A DNA stretch of 64,000 nucleotides from Nitrosarchaeum koreense MY1 (GTDB lineage Archaea > Thermoproteota > Nitrososphaeria > Nitrososphaerales > Nitrosopumilaceae): NCBI RefSeq assembly GCF_000220175.1, contig NZ_AFPU01000001.1:434001-498000 (forward strand). Reading direction: 5' to 3'. Positions within the stretch are counted from its first letter, which is position 1, and the number at the start of each line of letters is the position of its first letter. Positions 35,850-43,521 of the stretch are shown here, in pieces. The position numbers were made by a program, and so were the translations under genes. The notes beneath the pieces were generated by a model. It saw only the letters and a program-made list of their open reading frames with translations, was not told the origin of the DNA and did no database searches.

Positions 35850-36410
35850 TTAATCGTAGATCATTAGATTTTTTTCTTCTAGTAATGCATGTAAGTTGTT
35901 AACTGATCTATAGACATCCGGTTCTTTTTTAGCGCCTGTACAGACAAGTTTTCCAGAAGAAAATAGCAAAATTACCGTTTTTGGGTCTAACATTCTATGA
36001 ATTAATCCTGGAAACTGTTCTGGTTCATACATACTTCTTGGCAATGTTCTTGCAGCTTGTTCTAGATGAATTTTGCCCCCTAAGTTAATCGATGCTACAA
36101 TATTTTGAATTTCTACAGTAGCATCTTTTTTTACTTTTATCCCTCCTTTTCGAAGTTTTTGAACTACAGTTTTTACTGCCTTTCTTGCCATTTCTTCTGA
36201 TTTTGAACCTGTACATACCATCTTTCCTGATGTGAAAATCAAAGTTGCAGTTTTTGGACTCTTTAGTCTAAAGACTAGCCCAGGAAATTGATCTGGATGA
36301 TATTCTACATCTGGGAATGTGCGTGTTATTTCATTCAAGTCCATTTTCTGATCAACTGAAGCCGATGCTACAACATTTTCCACGCTTACAATTGGCTTTG
36401 TTTGTGGCAT
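35850..36410 (-). CDS. tbp: TATA-box-binding protein TBP
   Basis: 186 residues formed by two direct saddle repeats. Repeat 1 has VENVVASASVDQKMDL ... FPGLVFRLKSPKTATLIFTSGKMVCTGSKS; repeat 2 has IQNIVASINLGGKIHLEQAARTLPRSMYEPEQFPGLIHRMLDPKTVILLFSSGKLVCTGAK. The DNA-inserting Phe residues and typical FxSGKxVCTG motifs are present in both. It nucleates transcription with TFB. Divergent from the DUF1512 gene. Confidence 0.97.
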   Translation of the reverse strand: MPQTKPIVSVENVVASASVDQKMDLNEITRTFPDVEYHPDQFPGLVFRLKSPKTATLIFTSGKMVCTGSKSEEMARKAVKTVVQKLRKGGIKVKKDATVEIQNIVASINLGGKIHLEQAARTLPRSMYEPEQFPGLIHRMLDPKTVILLFSSGKLVCTGAKKEPDVYRSVNNLHALLEEKNLMIYD

Positions 36411-36560
36411 ATTCAGGTTGATTCTATCCTAACTATAATAAAAGCACTCGCCATTTTTTTACCTTCAAGTAGACTATTTTTATAATTTCTATGAATTATT
36501 GAGATTTCCCTTCTTGAGCATACGAATCATTTAATTTAGAATCTCAAATTTCTGTGTCTA

Positions 36561-37682
36561 TTGGATTTTACAGACATTGATTTCGATCAACTCTTTGGAT
36601 CAGGTGGGGATACTAATCCAATAATGATGTTGATCTGGATTATTCCTATTTTCATCTTTGTATTATATGGTCAAAGAATTCAATTGGCGGTAACTTCTGG
36701 CGAAATAAAAAAAGGAATAAAAAAACTTGAAGATTACAAAACAAAATCACGAACTGAATTAATTAGTTATATTAAAAAAAATATGAATCCTGCAGAAGAT
36801 CCTACCAAAAAGATTGACCGTTTTTTGGATTATTTTACAATAATGCCAGTTGATATGGATCCTAATGGAATAGTTGGTAAAGTACGACATATTATTAGAG
36901 CAAGAGAGGATTATACTCGTGAGCATGTAAAATCCTTATCTCCACAAACAAGTGAATTGGAATTAACTAAAATTCAAACATTGCTTGAAATTGCTACTAC
37001 TCTACAAATGATTCACAAAGTAATTAATCACATGTTCTTAACTGCCAAAAAACAAAACAATTATCCGTTAATTTTACCACTTCAGATGATTTTGCCTTTC
37101 ATACTAGAAGAAGCAGAAGCAATGCACAAAGCTATCCCTGCTTTTAAAATGGGTCAGCCAATAGGTGATGGCATAGGCCCTATGGTTGTAGGTAAAATGA
37201 TGTTAGAGTCTAAAAAAGAATCTGTTGCTTTTCAAACTGTTTTAGGTGAAACTCAACATGATCAACGAAAATTATTACTACTAAAAGCTGAAGGTCCTGG
37301 TTCAACAGTGGGAAGACCTGGAGATGCAATGGAGATAATACTCTCTAAAAATAAACCCGATATTATCATCATGGTTGATGCTGCATTAAAAATGGAGGGC
37401 GAAGATTCTGCAACAATTGCACAAGGATTTGGTGCCGCAATTGGTGGTATTGGAACTGAAAGATTTCAAATTGAAGACATTGCAACAAAAAATAACATAC
37501 CAATCTTTGCAATTGTCATAAAACAATCAGTCAAAGAAGCAATCACTTTAATGACTAAAGATATTGCTGACAAAGCTGACGATGTTCGCTCCCAGATATC
37601 TGAGATGATTCACGATAACACAAGACCTGGCCAAACTGTTTTGTTAATTGGAGTTGGAAATACTATGGGGATCCCACAATGA
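36561..37682 (+). CDS. DUF1512-family membrane-anchored protein
   Basis: 373 residues, TTG start. One N-terminal membrane helix (IMMLIWIIPIFIFVLYG), then a long helical region (residues 45-170) and a C-terminal alpha/beta domain with LLLKAEGPGSTVGRPGDAMEIIL, IIIMVDAALKMEGEDSATIAQGFGAAIGGIGTE and LLIGVGNTMGIPQ. It resembles the archaeal DUF1512 family of unknown function. Its last codons overlap the next zinc-ribbon gene by 4 bp (ATGA), so the two are translationally coupled. Confidence 0.8.
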   Translation: MDFTDIDFDQLFGSGGDTNPIMMLIWIIPIFIFVLYGQRIQLAVTSGEIKKGIKKLEDYKTKSRTELISYIKKNMNPAEDPTKKIDRFLDYFTIMPVDMDPNGIVGKVRHIIRAREDYTREHVKSLSPQTSELELTKIQTLLEIATTLQMIHKVINHMFLTAKKQNNYPLILPLQMILPFILEEAEAMHKAIPAFKMGQPIGDGIGPMVVGKMMLESKKESVAFQTVLGETQHDQRKLLLLKAEGPGSTVGRPGDAMEIILSKNKPDIIIMVDAALKMEGEDSATIAQGFGAAIGGIGTERFQIEDIATKNNIPIFAIVIKQSVKEAITLMTKDIADKADDVRSQISEMIHDNTRPGQTVLLIGVGNTMGIPQ

Positions 37683-37861
37683 TATTCTCAAAAGAAAAAA
37701 CCATTGTTGAATATACTGTAGAAAAATGCCAAAAATGTAACTTGGAAAAAAAAAGAAAATATCGTGAAGGTGATTTTCTCTTTACTGAATCTTCAAAATG
37801 TGATTCATGTGATGGAATTACTGTAATTGAAAAAATCTTTGGCGAAACTATGGAAAAATAA
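37679..37861 (+). CDS. Small zinc-ribbon protein, 60 aa
   Basis: Two CxxC pairs (CQKC about residue 18, CDSC about residue 42) in a 60-residue protein with a basic middle (KKRKYREGDF). It is coupled to the DUF1512 gene by an ATGA overlap, so it probably acts with that membrane protein. Function unknown. Confidence 0.7.
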   Translation: MIFSKEKTIVEYTVEKCQKCNLEKKRKYREGDFLFTESSKCDSCDGITVIEKIFGETMEK

Positions 37862-37878
37862 TTTGAAATCTTATTTCT

Positions 37879-38619
37879 TCATTTAAATCCTGACGCAAAT
37901 CTCAACCCTAACATTGCAGCTTGAGCCATAGTATGTGTGTTTGAAGAATTATCCTTCGTATGTTCTCCCGAAATAAGATCCATTAGTTCTTTTAGATTTT
38001 TAGTTTGAAAGTAAACTATGGCAGGACCTGTAATTTCCGTAACTAATCCTTCTCCACTAAACAGAGTACTTTTGATTCCTCCAAATTTAGTTACTACATA
38101 ATGAGAATTGTTGCTAAGTGCGACTAAATGATAATTATCCAGAGTCATTGTTTCACCTGATTCTAATTCTTTTTTAATAATTCCGCCATATGCGTTAACA
38201 AAAACAGAACCTTTTCCAGTAGCTTTTAACATGAATAATTCGGTTCCAAAAATTCCTTTTGAAAACCCCTGCCATTTGGTATCTAGATCAACAGAACTTG
38301 TTGATGCAACATACGTACCGGATTGTATGATGAATCCTTGTTCTGCTGTGATGGGAATTTCAATGATATCGCCCACTGGGGGTCCTGATAGACCCAATTT
38401 GCAACTGTCTCCCATGGCATTAAAATCGTTAATGAAAAATGATTCTTGTCCTAAAATTGATACTTTTAGATTTTTTAGAAATCCTTCTCTTGTGTGAGTC
38501 TTTATGTCGAAATTTCCTATTTTAAAAACAAATGACCCTCCATCTGCCCTAATCGACTCTCCTTTGTTCATGTCGATTTCCAACATGCTCATAGGATCTT
38601 TTGTAATCTGAAATTTCAT
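37879..38619 (-). CDS. AIM24-family protein
   Basis: 246 residues of the AIM24/TIGR00266 family: MLEIDMNKGESIRADGGSFVF, LSGPPVGDIIEIP, GFIIQSGTYVASTSSVDLDTKWQG, MLKATGKGSVFVNAYGGI and VTKFGGIKSTLFSGEGLV. The fold is a double beta-roll (TRAP-like). In archaea and bacteria its role is not defined; a mitochondrial relative is an inner-membrane organiser. Single gene, convergent with the zinc-ribbon gene. Confidence 0.85.
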   Translation of the reverse strand: MKFQITKDPMSMLEIDMNKGESIRADGGSFVFKIGNFDIKTHTREGFLKNLKVSILGQESFFINDFNAMGDSCKLGLSGPPVGDIIEIPITAEQGFIIQSGTYVASTSSVDLDTKWQGFSKGIFGTELFMLKATGKGSVFVNAYGGIIKKELESGETMTLDNYHLVALSNNSHYVVTKFGGIKSTLFSGEGLVTEITGPAIVYFQTKNLKELMDLISGEHTKDNSSNTHTMAQAAMLGLRFASGFK

Positions 38620-38723
38620 ATCGGAAGTTGATTATTTTTATACATTATAACCTATATGTTATTTGCAATTATGGATTGAATTTCCTTCCTAAACATGTCT
38701 TGGAATATGGAAAATTTTTTGTT

Positions 38724-39620
38724 CTATTGAGAAATAGTAGTTATTGTAACTCCGTTATCATTTGGAATAAAGGTGTGCTCTGCTTGGGCTACTTTTTTCT
38801 CATTTATCTCAATTAAAACTGGATATGCTTGGACTGCCTTTTTGTTAACAAGTAGTTCTAATAGATCTCGGGCTTTCTTTTCTTCCCATTCTTTTGTAAT
38901 CCATCTTAGCGCAAAAGGTAACATGTTAAATTTCTCCCATATGTAATCAAGCAATTTATCGGCTTCGTCATTTTTTGTTTTTTTTCTAGAGTTTAATGCA
39001 AAAATATTTTTTGTTTTTCCATTCCTTACAAAACCACCCCCATCTTCCGTAGTGACAAATGGCTCACACGCATAAGCTGTATCCCCTGCAAGTGTAAATC
39101 CGCCAACTGACCAGATGTTTGGAATAGATCTCCCTGCATGAATTGTATATTGTCCTAAAGAATGCCCGCTAAGATTTGCAATTGGTTTGAATCCAGTTTG
39201 TTTAATTGTTTTTTCTATAGTTCTACCGATATCACTTGCCTTGACTCCAACTTTTATCATAGACATTGCATTGCTTAGTGCTTCTTCCGCTGCTTGAATT
39301 AATCCTGTGTATTGTGGATCTTGACATACTGTAACTGCAGTATCTGCAATGTATCCATTAATTTGAGCACCAAGATCAATTTTTAACAAATCTGATTCTG
39401 AAATAGTTGTCGGATCATTTGGTTCTGCCGTGTAATGAGCAGCAATTTCATTAATACTTGTATTTACAGGAAATGCACATTTTGCTCCTCGTTTTTTAAT
39501 TTGACTTTCTATTTCTTCACAAATTTCATAAACTGTTTTTCCAACCCAGTTTTTCTCTCTTGCCATTTCTCTTACTTCTGCAGCTATTTTTCCAGCTTTG
39601 ATATAATCTTCAGATTGCAA
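38724..39620 (-). CDS. map: Methionine aminopeptidase, type 2
   Basis: 298 residues. Pita-bread fold with substrate His 62 (IAAHYTAEP), metal ligands D82 (IDLGAQINGY) and D93 (ADTAVT), the metal His in SGHSLGQYTIH, and the type-2 helical insertion with acidic ligands near the C-terminus (QAEHTFIP). It removes initiator methionine. It is the last core gene before the accessory region; the next gene is a divergent integrase 102 bp away. Confidence 0.95.
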   Translation of the reverse strand: MQSEDYIKAGKIAAEVREMAREKNWVGKTVYEICEEIESQIKKRGAKCAFPVNTSINEIAAHYTAEPNDPTTISESDLLKIDLGAQINGYIADTAVTVCQDPQYTGLIQAAEEALSNAMSMIKVGVKASDIGRTIEKTIKQTGFKPIANLSGHSLGQYTIHAGRSIPNIWSVGGFTLAGDTAYACEPFVTTEDGGGFVRNGKTKNIFALNSRKKTKNDEADKLLDYIWEKFNMLPFALRWITKEWEEKKARDLLELLVNKKAVQAYPVLIEINEKKVAQAEHTFIPNDNGVTITTISQ

Positions 39621-39722
39621 TGTTTTTCTGTTCTTTTGACTGCCTTTAAAATGATTATCTGTTAGTCACTAACAATTTTAAACTAAACCGTTTCTTATTA
39701 CTATCATTTACAGACAATTTAC

Positions 39723-40901
39723 ATGTCATATATTGCAGATAACACCACAAGAGCCGAATTTCTAGCCGAAAGGAAGATTCGTAGTAGACAAGTTGCCCAA
39801 GTAGCCCTAAACCAGTTTGATATTTTCTGTAAATTTCAATATGAAAAGGACGGCGACACTCTAATCAAAGACATCAAGGATTCTGGAATTGCTGATAAAG
39901 CCTATACTGTAATGAATCAATTTTGTATGTGGTTAGGCGAGGATCATCCTGAAATCCAAGTAATAATGGGTAAATCCTCAAGACCAATGAGAAAAAGACA
40001 ACCTATGACGACCCGCGGTTATCTGGTAGTTATCAAGGCATATTTTGAAGAATTTGGAGGAATAGAAATCAATGACAGACGTTTTAAAAAAAGAGTTAGA
40101 CAACAAAAAAGAATAAACCATGACCCCGAACCTTTCACTCATGAAGAGATTAGACTATTATGCGATACAGCCAGTCCTGAAAAAAAATTACTTTACATGG
40201 TTCTAAAAGATACCGCGATGCGCGTTGGGGAGGCACTTCATCTATACAAAGAAGACATTGATCTTACAACCAATCCGATTTCGATTAATATTAGAGCCGA
40301 GACAACAAAAACAAGTACTGCAAGAACAGTTCACATCACACCTGAAACTGTACCGATGTTAATTAATAAAATCAATAACACACAAGATGGCAAAAAAATC
40401 TTTGCAACAAACAAAGACCATCTAAAAGCCGTAAGCAATGAAACATTGATGATGACTTTTTACCGTAAAAAAATCGGTGGCACATTTCTTGAAAAATATT
40501 CTCATAATGGACGTCATAAAAAGAATATCCACTCACTTCGGGCTTTCGCTATTACTCAAATTGCCGATGTACATGGTGAGGAATTTGCACATGGGTATGC
40601 TGGACATACAAAATATCTTGGGCAATATATCCGAAGAAATGAAAAAATACCTGAAATGATTAAACGATGTGCGCCAAAATTGATGATTTACGAATCGATA
40701 GTAGTAGTTGATCAAGATGAGCGGGTAAAGAAACTAGAAGAAGAACAACAAAAATCACGATTAGATATGATGGCACTCACAAACATAATGTCTCAATTAG
40801 CAGATATCAAGGCTGATAGTGTTAGAAAGGATTTAGAAATAAAACAGCTACAAAATATGCTTGAGAATAAAGAATCGTCCTCAATACCCTCAATATCTTA
40901 A
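39723..40901 (+). CDS. Tyrosine recombinase (integrase)
   Basis: 392 residues. An N-terminal SAM-like core-binding domain (residues 10-125) precedes the catalytic domain with the full set of active-site residues: R167 (DTAMRVGEAL), K196 (AETTKTSTART), H270 and R273 (NIHSLRAF), H295 (GYAGHTKYLGQY) and nucleophile Y302. A C-terminal coiled coil (about residues 335-385) follows, an addition seen in some archaeal integrases. The gene is intact. It most likely integrated the region to its right. Confidence 0.93.
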   Translation: MSYIADNTTRAEFLAERKIRSRQVAQVALNQFDIFCKFQYEKDGDTLIKDIKDSGIADKAYTVMNQFCMWLGEDHPEIQVIMGKSSRPMRKRQPMTTRGYLVVIKAYFEEFGGIEINDRRFKKRVRQQKRINHDPEPFTHEEIRLLCDTASPEKKLLYMVLKDTAMRVGEALHLYKEDIDLTTNPISINIRAETTKTSTARTVHITPETVPMLINKINNTQDGKKIFATNKDHLKAVSNETLMMTFYRKKIGGTFLEKYSHNGRHKKNIHSLRAFAITQIADVHGEEFAHGYAGHTKYLGQYIRRNEKIPEMIKRCAPKLMIYESIVVVDQDERVKKLEEEQQKSRLDMMALTNIMSQLADIKADSVRKDLEIKQLQNMLENKESSSIPSIS

Positions 40902-40956
40902 ATCTCAAAAAGAACCAAAAATATGCTTTTTAATTACTTATGACTAATTACAAGTG

Positions 40957-41115
40957 ATGGAAGAGAATAAGCATAAACTCTTTGCAGAAATTGATAGAGA
41001 TACCTTTCTAAAACTTGTAAATTATCTAAAACCAAATGAACTCAAAGCAGATTGGCTCAAATCACTTGTTGAACATGCTTGTGTTTGTGAGAAGTGGCGG
41101 GCGGAACAGGCATGA
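40957..41115 (+). CDS. Hypothetical protein, 52 aa
   Basis: ATG-initiated ORF (MEENKHKLFAEIDRDTFLKL ... CVCEKWRAEQA) ending in TGA that overlaps the next start codon in an ATGA arrangement. Acidic/basic, helical, with two Cys near the C-terminus. It is an element-borne gene just after the integrase; GTG three bases upstream is an alternative start. Role unknown, possibly an accessory of the HTH protein next to it. Confidence 0.55.
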   Translation: MEENKHKLFAEIDRDTFLKLVNYLKPNELKADWLKSLVEHACVCEKWRAEQA

Positions 41116-41447
41116 GTTCATTAAATCAAATACTAGTAAAATATCTAAAAACAAATCATACACAATATGCAACATTAGACGATGTACCACGATTTAGAGA
41201 ATATTTCCTCAATTACTTGCAAGTGATTTGGAAGACGCCAGAAGAAAACCTAGAAATCAGATACAAAAACACATGTAAGTCACTTAGTGAAGGCAAAGCG
41301 ATGAGGGATATTCGACTTGGGGCAGTGTATGGATTAATTTTCCATTGTAACGTAAAACAATACCAAATAGCGCATCTGGTTGGTGTTAGTGTAAGAACAA
41401 TTAGACGTGATATGAATTATCTTCATAAACAAATCTATGAAAAATAA
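41112..41447 (+). CDS. Helix-turn-helix protein of the element, 111 aa
   Basis: The ATG at 41112 is chosen because it overlaps the preceding stop (ATGA); a GTG at 41094 would give six more residues. The C-terminus has a clear HTH, KQYQIAHLVGVSVRTIRRDMNYLHKQI, resembling sigma-70 region 4-type or Trp-repressor-type helices. The N-terminal part is helical. It probably regulates integration, excision or replication of the element. A long inverted repeat starts at its stop codon. Confidence 0.65.
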   Translation: MSSLNQILVKYLKTNHTQYATLDDVPRFREYFLNYLQVIWKTPEENLEIRYKNTCKSLSEGKAMRDIRLGAVYGLIFHCNVKQYQIAHLVGVSVRTIRRDMNYLHKQIYEK

Positions 41448-41495
41448 AAGCGGACAAAATTCCCATTATTTTGTGTCTACATAATGTCCGCTTTT
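41446..41495. repeat. Long inverted repeat after the HTH gene
   Basis: AAAAGCGGACA (41446-41456) and TGTCCGCTTTT (41485-41495) are perfect 11-bp inverted repeats with a 28-nt spacer, followed by GAAA and a T-run. It could be a terminator-like stem, a regulator site or part of an element origin/attachment region. No known match. Confidence 0.6.
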
Positions 41496-41619
41496 GAAAT
41501 TTTTTTTCCGAGTACAAGTGGATAAAAACTAAAAAGATATGAAAAAACATCCAGCTATTACTTTAACTAGGTAAATTGAACTAAAAAATGCATAATACTT
41601 GGCATGACATAATCATCTT

Positions 41620-41757
41620 ATGGTAGTTTTTCGTTCAGATATCAAATCCTGCGTTGATTGTGGTTGTATTTATGCAAAGACAAGTAACAGGACTGAAAAG
41701 AATTGTCCTGTTTGTAAGTCTAACAGAGGTGACGCCATAGAAGGTATCCATTTCTAG
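41620..41757 (+). CDS. Zinc-ribbon microprotein, 45 aa
   Basis: Encodes MVVFRSDIKSCVDCGCIYAK followed by TSNRTEKNCPVCKSNRGDAI and EGIHF. CxxC...CxxC with 15 residues between is a rubredoxin-like/zinc-ribbon knuckle pair. It ends 2 bp before the next zinc-ribbon gene, so the two probably form one unit. Confidence 0.6.
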   Translation: MVVFRSDIKSCVDCGCIYAKTSNRTEKNCPVCKSNRGDAIEGIHF

Positions 41758-41759
41758 AA

Positions 41760-41942
41760 ATGAAAAGACAGTGTCCTAATTGTAAAAGTATCAATCATGC
41801 AAAGATTCTTTGGGGATTGCCAGCAGATATGAGAGAAATTGAAGAGAGATTAGATAGAAAAGAGATTGTTTTGGGCGGATGTATTGTAACTAATCATGAT
41901 CCTAAATGGGAATGTAATGATTGTTATCATAGATGGAGATAA
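41760..41942 (+). CDS. Zinc-ribbon protein, 60 aa
   Basis: MKRQCPNCKSINHAKILWGL ... HDPKWECNDCYHRWR: two CxxC knuckles about 40 residues apart with a helical insert containing several acidic residues. Similar small proteins occur in bacteria as well as archaea. Role unknown. It is followed by a CDF transporter after 41 bp. Confidence 0.7.
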   Translation: MKRQCPNCKSINHAKILWGLPADMREIEERLDRKEIVLGGCIVTNHDPKWECNDCYHRWR

Positions 41943-41983
41943 AAATAGTTTTGAAATATTATAAATCTTGAGAGAGAAAATTA

Positions 41984-42601
41984 ATGCCAGACGATGATGA
42001 TTTACCAAAAGATCTTTCCCATATAACACCTGCATATCGTAGGGCATTATGGTTAGTTGTTTTACTCAATGTAGGATATGGCATTGCAGATATGGTTGGT
42101 GGATTTTTAGCAGATTCTCAAGCACTCAAAGCTGATGCACTTGATTTTCTAGGTGATGGTTCAATCACATTCTTAGGATTGCTTGCAATAGGTTGGGGGT
42201 TGAAATTGCGTGCTCGCTCAGCTCTTCTACAAGGAATTTTTCTTGGTGTAATGGGAATAGCAGTACTTGGTTATACAATATATCGCACACAAATTCTGCA
42301 TGTTCCTGAAGCTGGATTGATGGGGATCTTTGGCTTTGGTGCACTTTTGATAAATGTAATTGCAGTTATCATATTACTTCCACATAGGAAAGGTGATGCT
42401 AACGTACGTGCAGTATGGCTCTTTAGTCGTAACGATGCGTTAGGTAATATTTTGGTGATAATTGGTGCAGGTTTTGTATTTTTGACAGGAACATCATACC
42501 CCGATCTCATAGTAGCTGGCATAATAGCAAGTCTCTTTCTTCATTCATCTTTCTCAATAATTAAAGACGCGAGAAATGACATGAAAGAATCTGTGAAGTG
42601 A
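41984..42601 (+). CDS. Cation diffusion facilitator-type transporter, short form
   Basis: 205 residues with six membrane helices. Helix 2 has the acidic pair DALDFLGD, equivalent to the metal-binding DxxxD of CDF proteins; the helix 5 position reads SRNDALGN, where most zinc-specific CDFs have HxxxD, so the first ligand is Asn. There is no C-terminal cytoplasmic metal domain. It resembles CzcD/CDF-like carriers in element cargo. Substrate may differ from zinc because of the Asn; this is inference. A TATA-like box (ATTATAAAT) is about 30 nt upstream. Confidence 0.82.
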   Translation: MPDDDDLPKDLSHITPAYRRALWLVVLLNVGYGIADMVGGFLADSQALKADALDFLGDGSITFLGLLAIGWGLKLRARSALLQGIFLGVMGIAVLGYTIYRTQILHVPEAGLMGIFGFGALLINVIAVIILLPHRKGDANVRAVWLFSRNDALGNILVIIGAGFVFLTGTSYPDLIVAGIIASLFLHSSFSIIKDARNDMKESVK

Positions 42602-42657
42602 GAATCAACAATGAATATCGTCAGATTTCATATATTTGAGATTGTATCAGGTTTTTT

Positions 42658-43131
42658 ATGACAAGCCAGTACGTAATCATTGGGATTATTGTTGGTGTGT
42701 TAGTAGTAGGAATTGGAATTGGTTATGGTATTTCTCAAAATACCTCGACTTTCAACTATATGCACATGACGCCACAGCAAATGCAACAAATGATGAATGA
42801 TCCTGCCATGATGAACCAATGGCATCAAACTATGATGAATAATCCAAATGCCATGAATCAATGGATGGGTACTATGATGAATGACCCACAATCTATGACC
42901 CAGATGCACAACATGATGATGGGAAATAATCAACATATGAAATCAATGATGCAACCAATGATGAATAACATGATGAATGATCCTGCAATGAGAGATCAGA
43001 TGATGGGCATGATGATACAGAATCAAGGAATGATGAACCACATGATGAGTAATCAACAAATGATGAACATGATGGGAATGAATAACTCAATGATGATGGG
43101 AAATATGATGGGCAATAATATGATGCCCTGA
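42658..43131 (+). CDS. Met-rich membrane-anchored protein
   Basis: 157 residues: one N-terminal helix (IIGIIVGVLVVGIGIGYGI), then an extracytoplasmic tail that consists mostly of Met, Asn, Gln, with some His. Roughly 45 Met residues, in repeats like MMNDPAMMNQW and QMMGMM. Met/His-rich segments of this type bind Cu(I) or Ag(I) in secreted proteins. It follows the CDF gene by 56 bp with its own TATA-like CATATATTTG. A copper-buffering role is inference. Confidence 0.75.
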   Translation: MTSQYVIIGIIVGVLVVGIGIGYGISQNTSTFNYMHMTPQQMQQMMNDPAMMNQWHQTMMNNPNAMNQWMGTMMNDPQSMTQMHNMMMGNNQHMKSMMQPMMNNMMNDPAMRDQMMGMMIQNQGMMNHMMSNQQMMNMMGMNNSMMMGNMMGNNMMP

Positions 43132-43200
43132 TCTTATTTTTTAATAGAGTTCTGAATTAAAGTAATCTTATTTGTTATTTCCATGTATCTTTTTGTTATG

Positions 43201-43431
43201 TTAGTTGTTTTTTCTTTCTTGAAAGTCTTTTCGACATCTGTTTGATCTAGGCGTTATGCGTAAAACACAATTACAGCAAGGACATCTTATTTTCGGATAA
43301 AGTATGAAAATAGAACATTTTGAGCAGTGTTTCTGACCTATTTCATATCTAATTTTTCCCTTGAAATCTTTGGCTTTGAATCGCTCACAGATTCCTTTGC
43401 ACATATTCATTTTTAGATTATTCCACCACAC
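43201..43431 (-). CDS. CKGIC-type zinc-ribbon protein, paralogue A
   Basis: About 76 residues from GTG at 43431, or 69 from the ATG at 43410 (MNMCKGICERF), which aligns with the start of paralogue B. Conserved pattern: CKGIC, RYEIGQKHCSKCSIFI, RCPCCNCVLR. Two to three CxxC/CxxxC knuckles would bind zinc. The GTG start is supported by promoter geometry, since the 19-bp box and TATA element are then at the same distance as in the sister promoters. Two paralogues lie at 48428 and 58985. Confidence 0.75.
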   Translation of the reverse strand: MWWNNLKMNMCKGICERFKAKDFKGKIRYEIGQKHCSKCSIFILYPKIRCPCCNCVLRITPRSNRCRKDFQERKNN

Positions 43432-43448
43432 ATAACAAAAAATTCTAA

Positions 43449-43486
43449 ACTTTAATAATCAATAGATTGTTTGGTAGTTCTACTAG
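43449..43486 (-). promoter_or_regulatory. Box 1 and TATA box, zinc-ribbon A promoter
   Basis: The minus strand carries CTAGTAGAACTACCAAACA (43486-43468) followed after about 9 nt by GATTATTAAAG (TATA-like, 43449-43459). Box end to GTG start is 36 nt. It is one of five copies; bases invariant across all are GTAGAACT[AG][CT]CAAACA. Confidence 0.65.
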
Positions 43487-43521
43487 TTTTCTAAAATATC
43501 TATTTTGTAAATGTTGTTTGT

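Noticed and set aside
42893-43090. Ser-rich ORF antisense to the Met-rich gene
   Set aside because: It is the complementary reading of ATG-rich codons and has no independent support.
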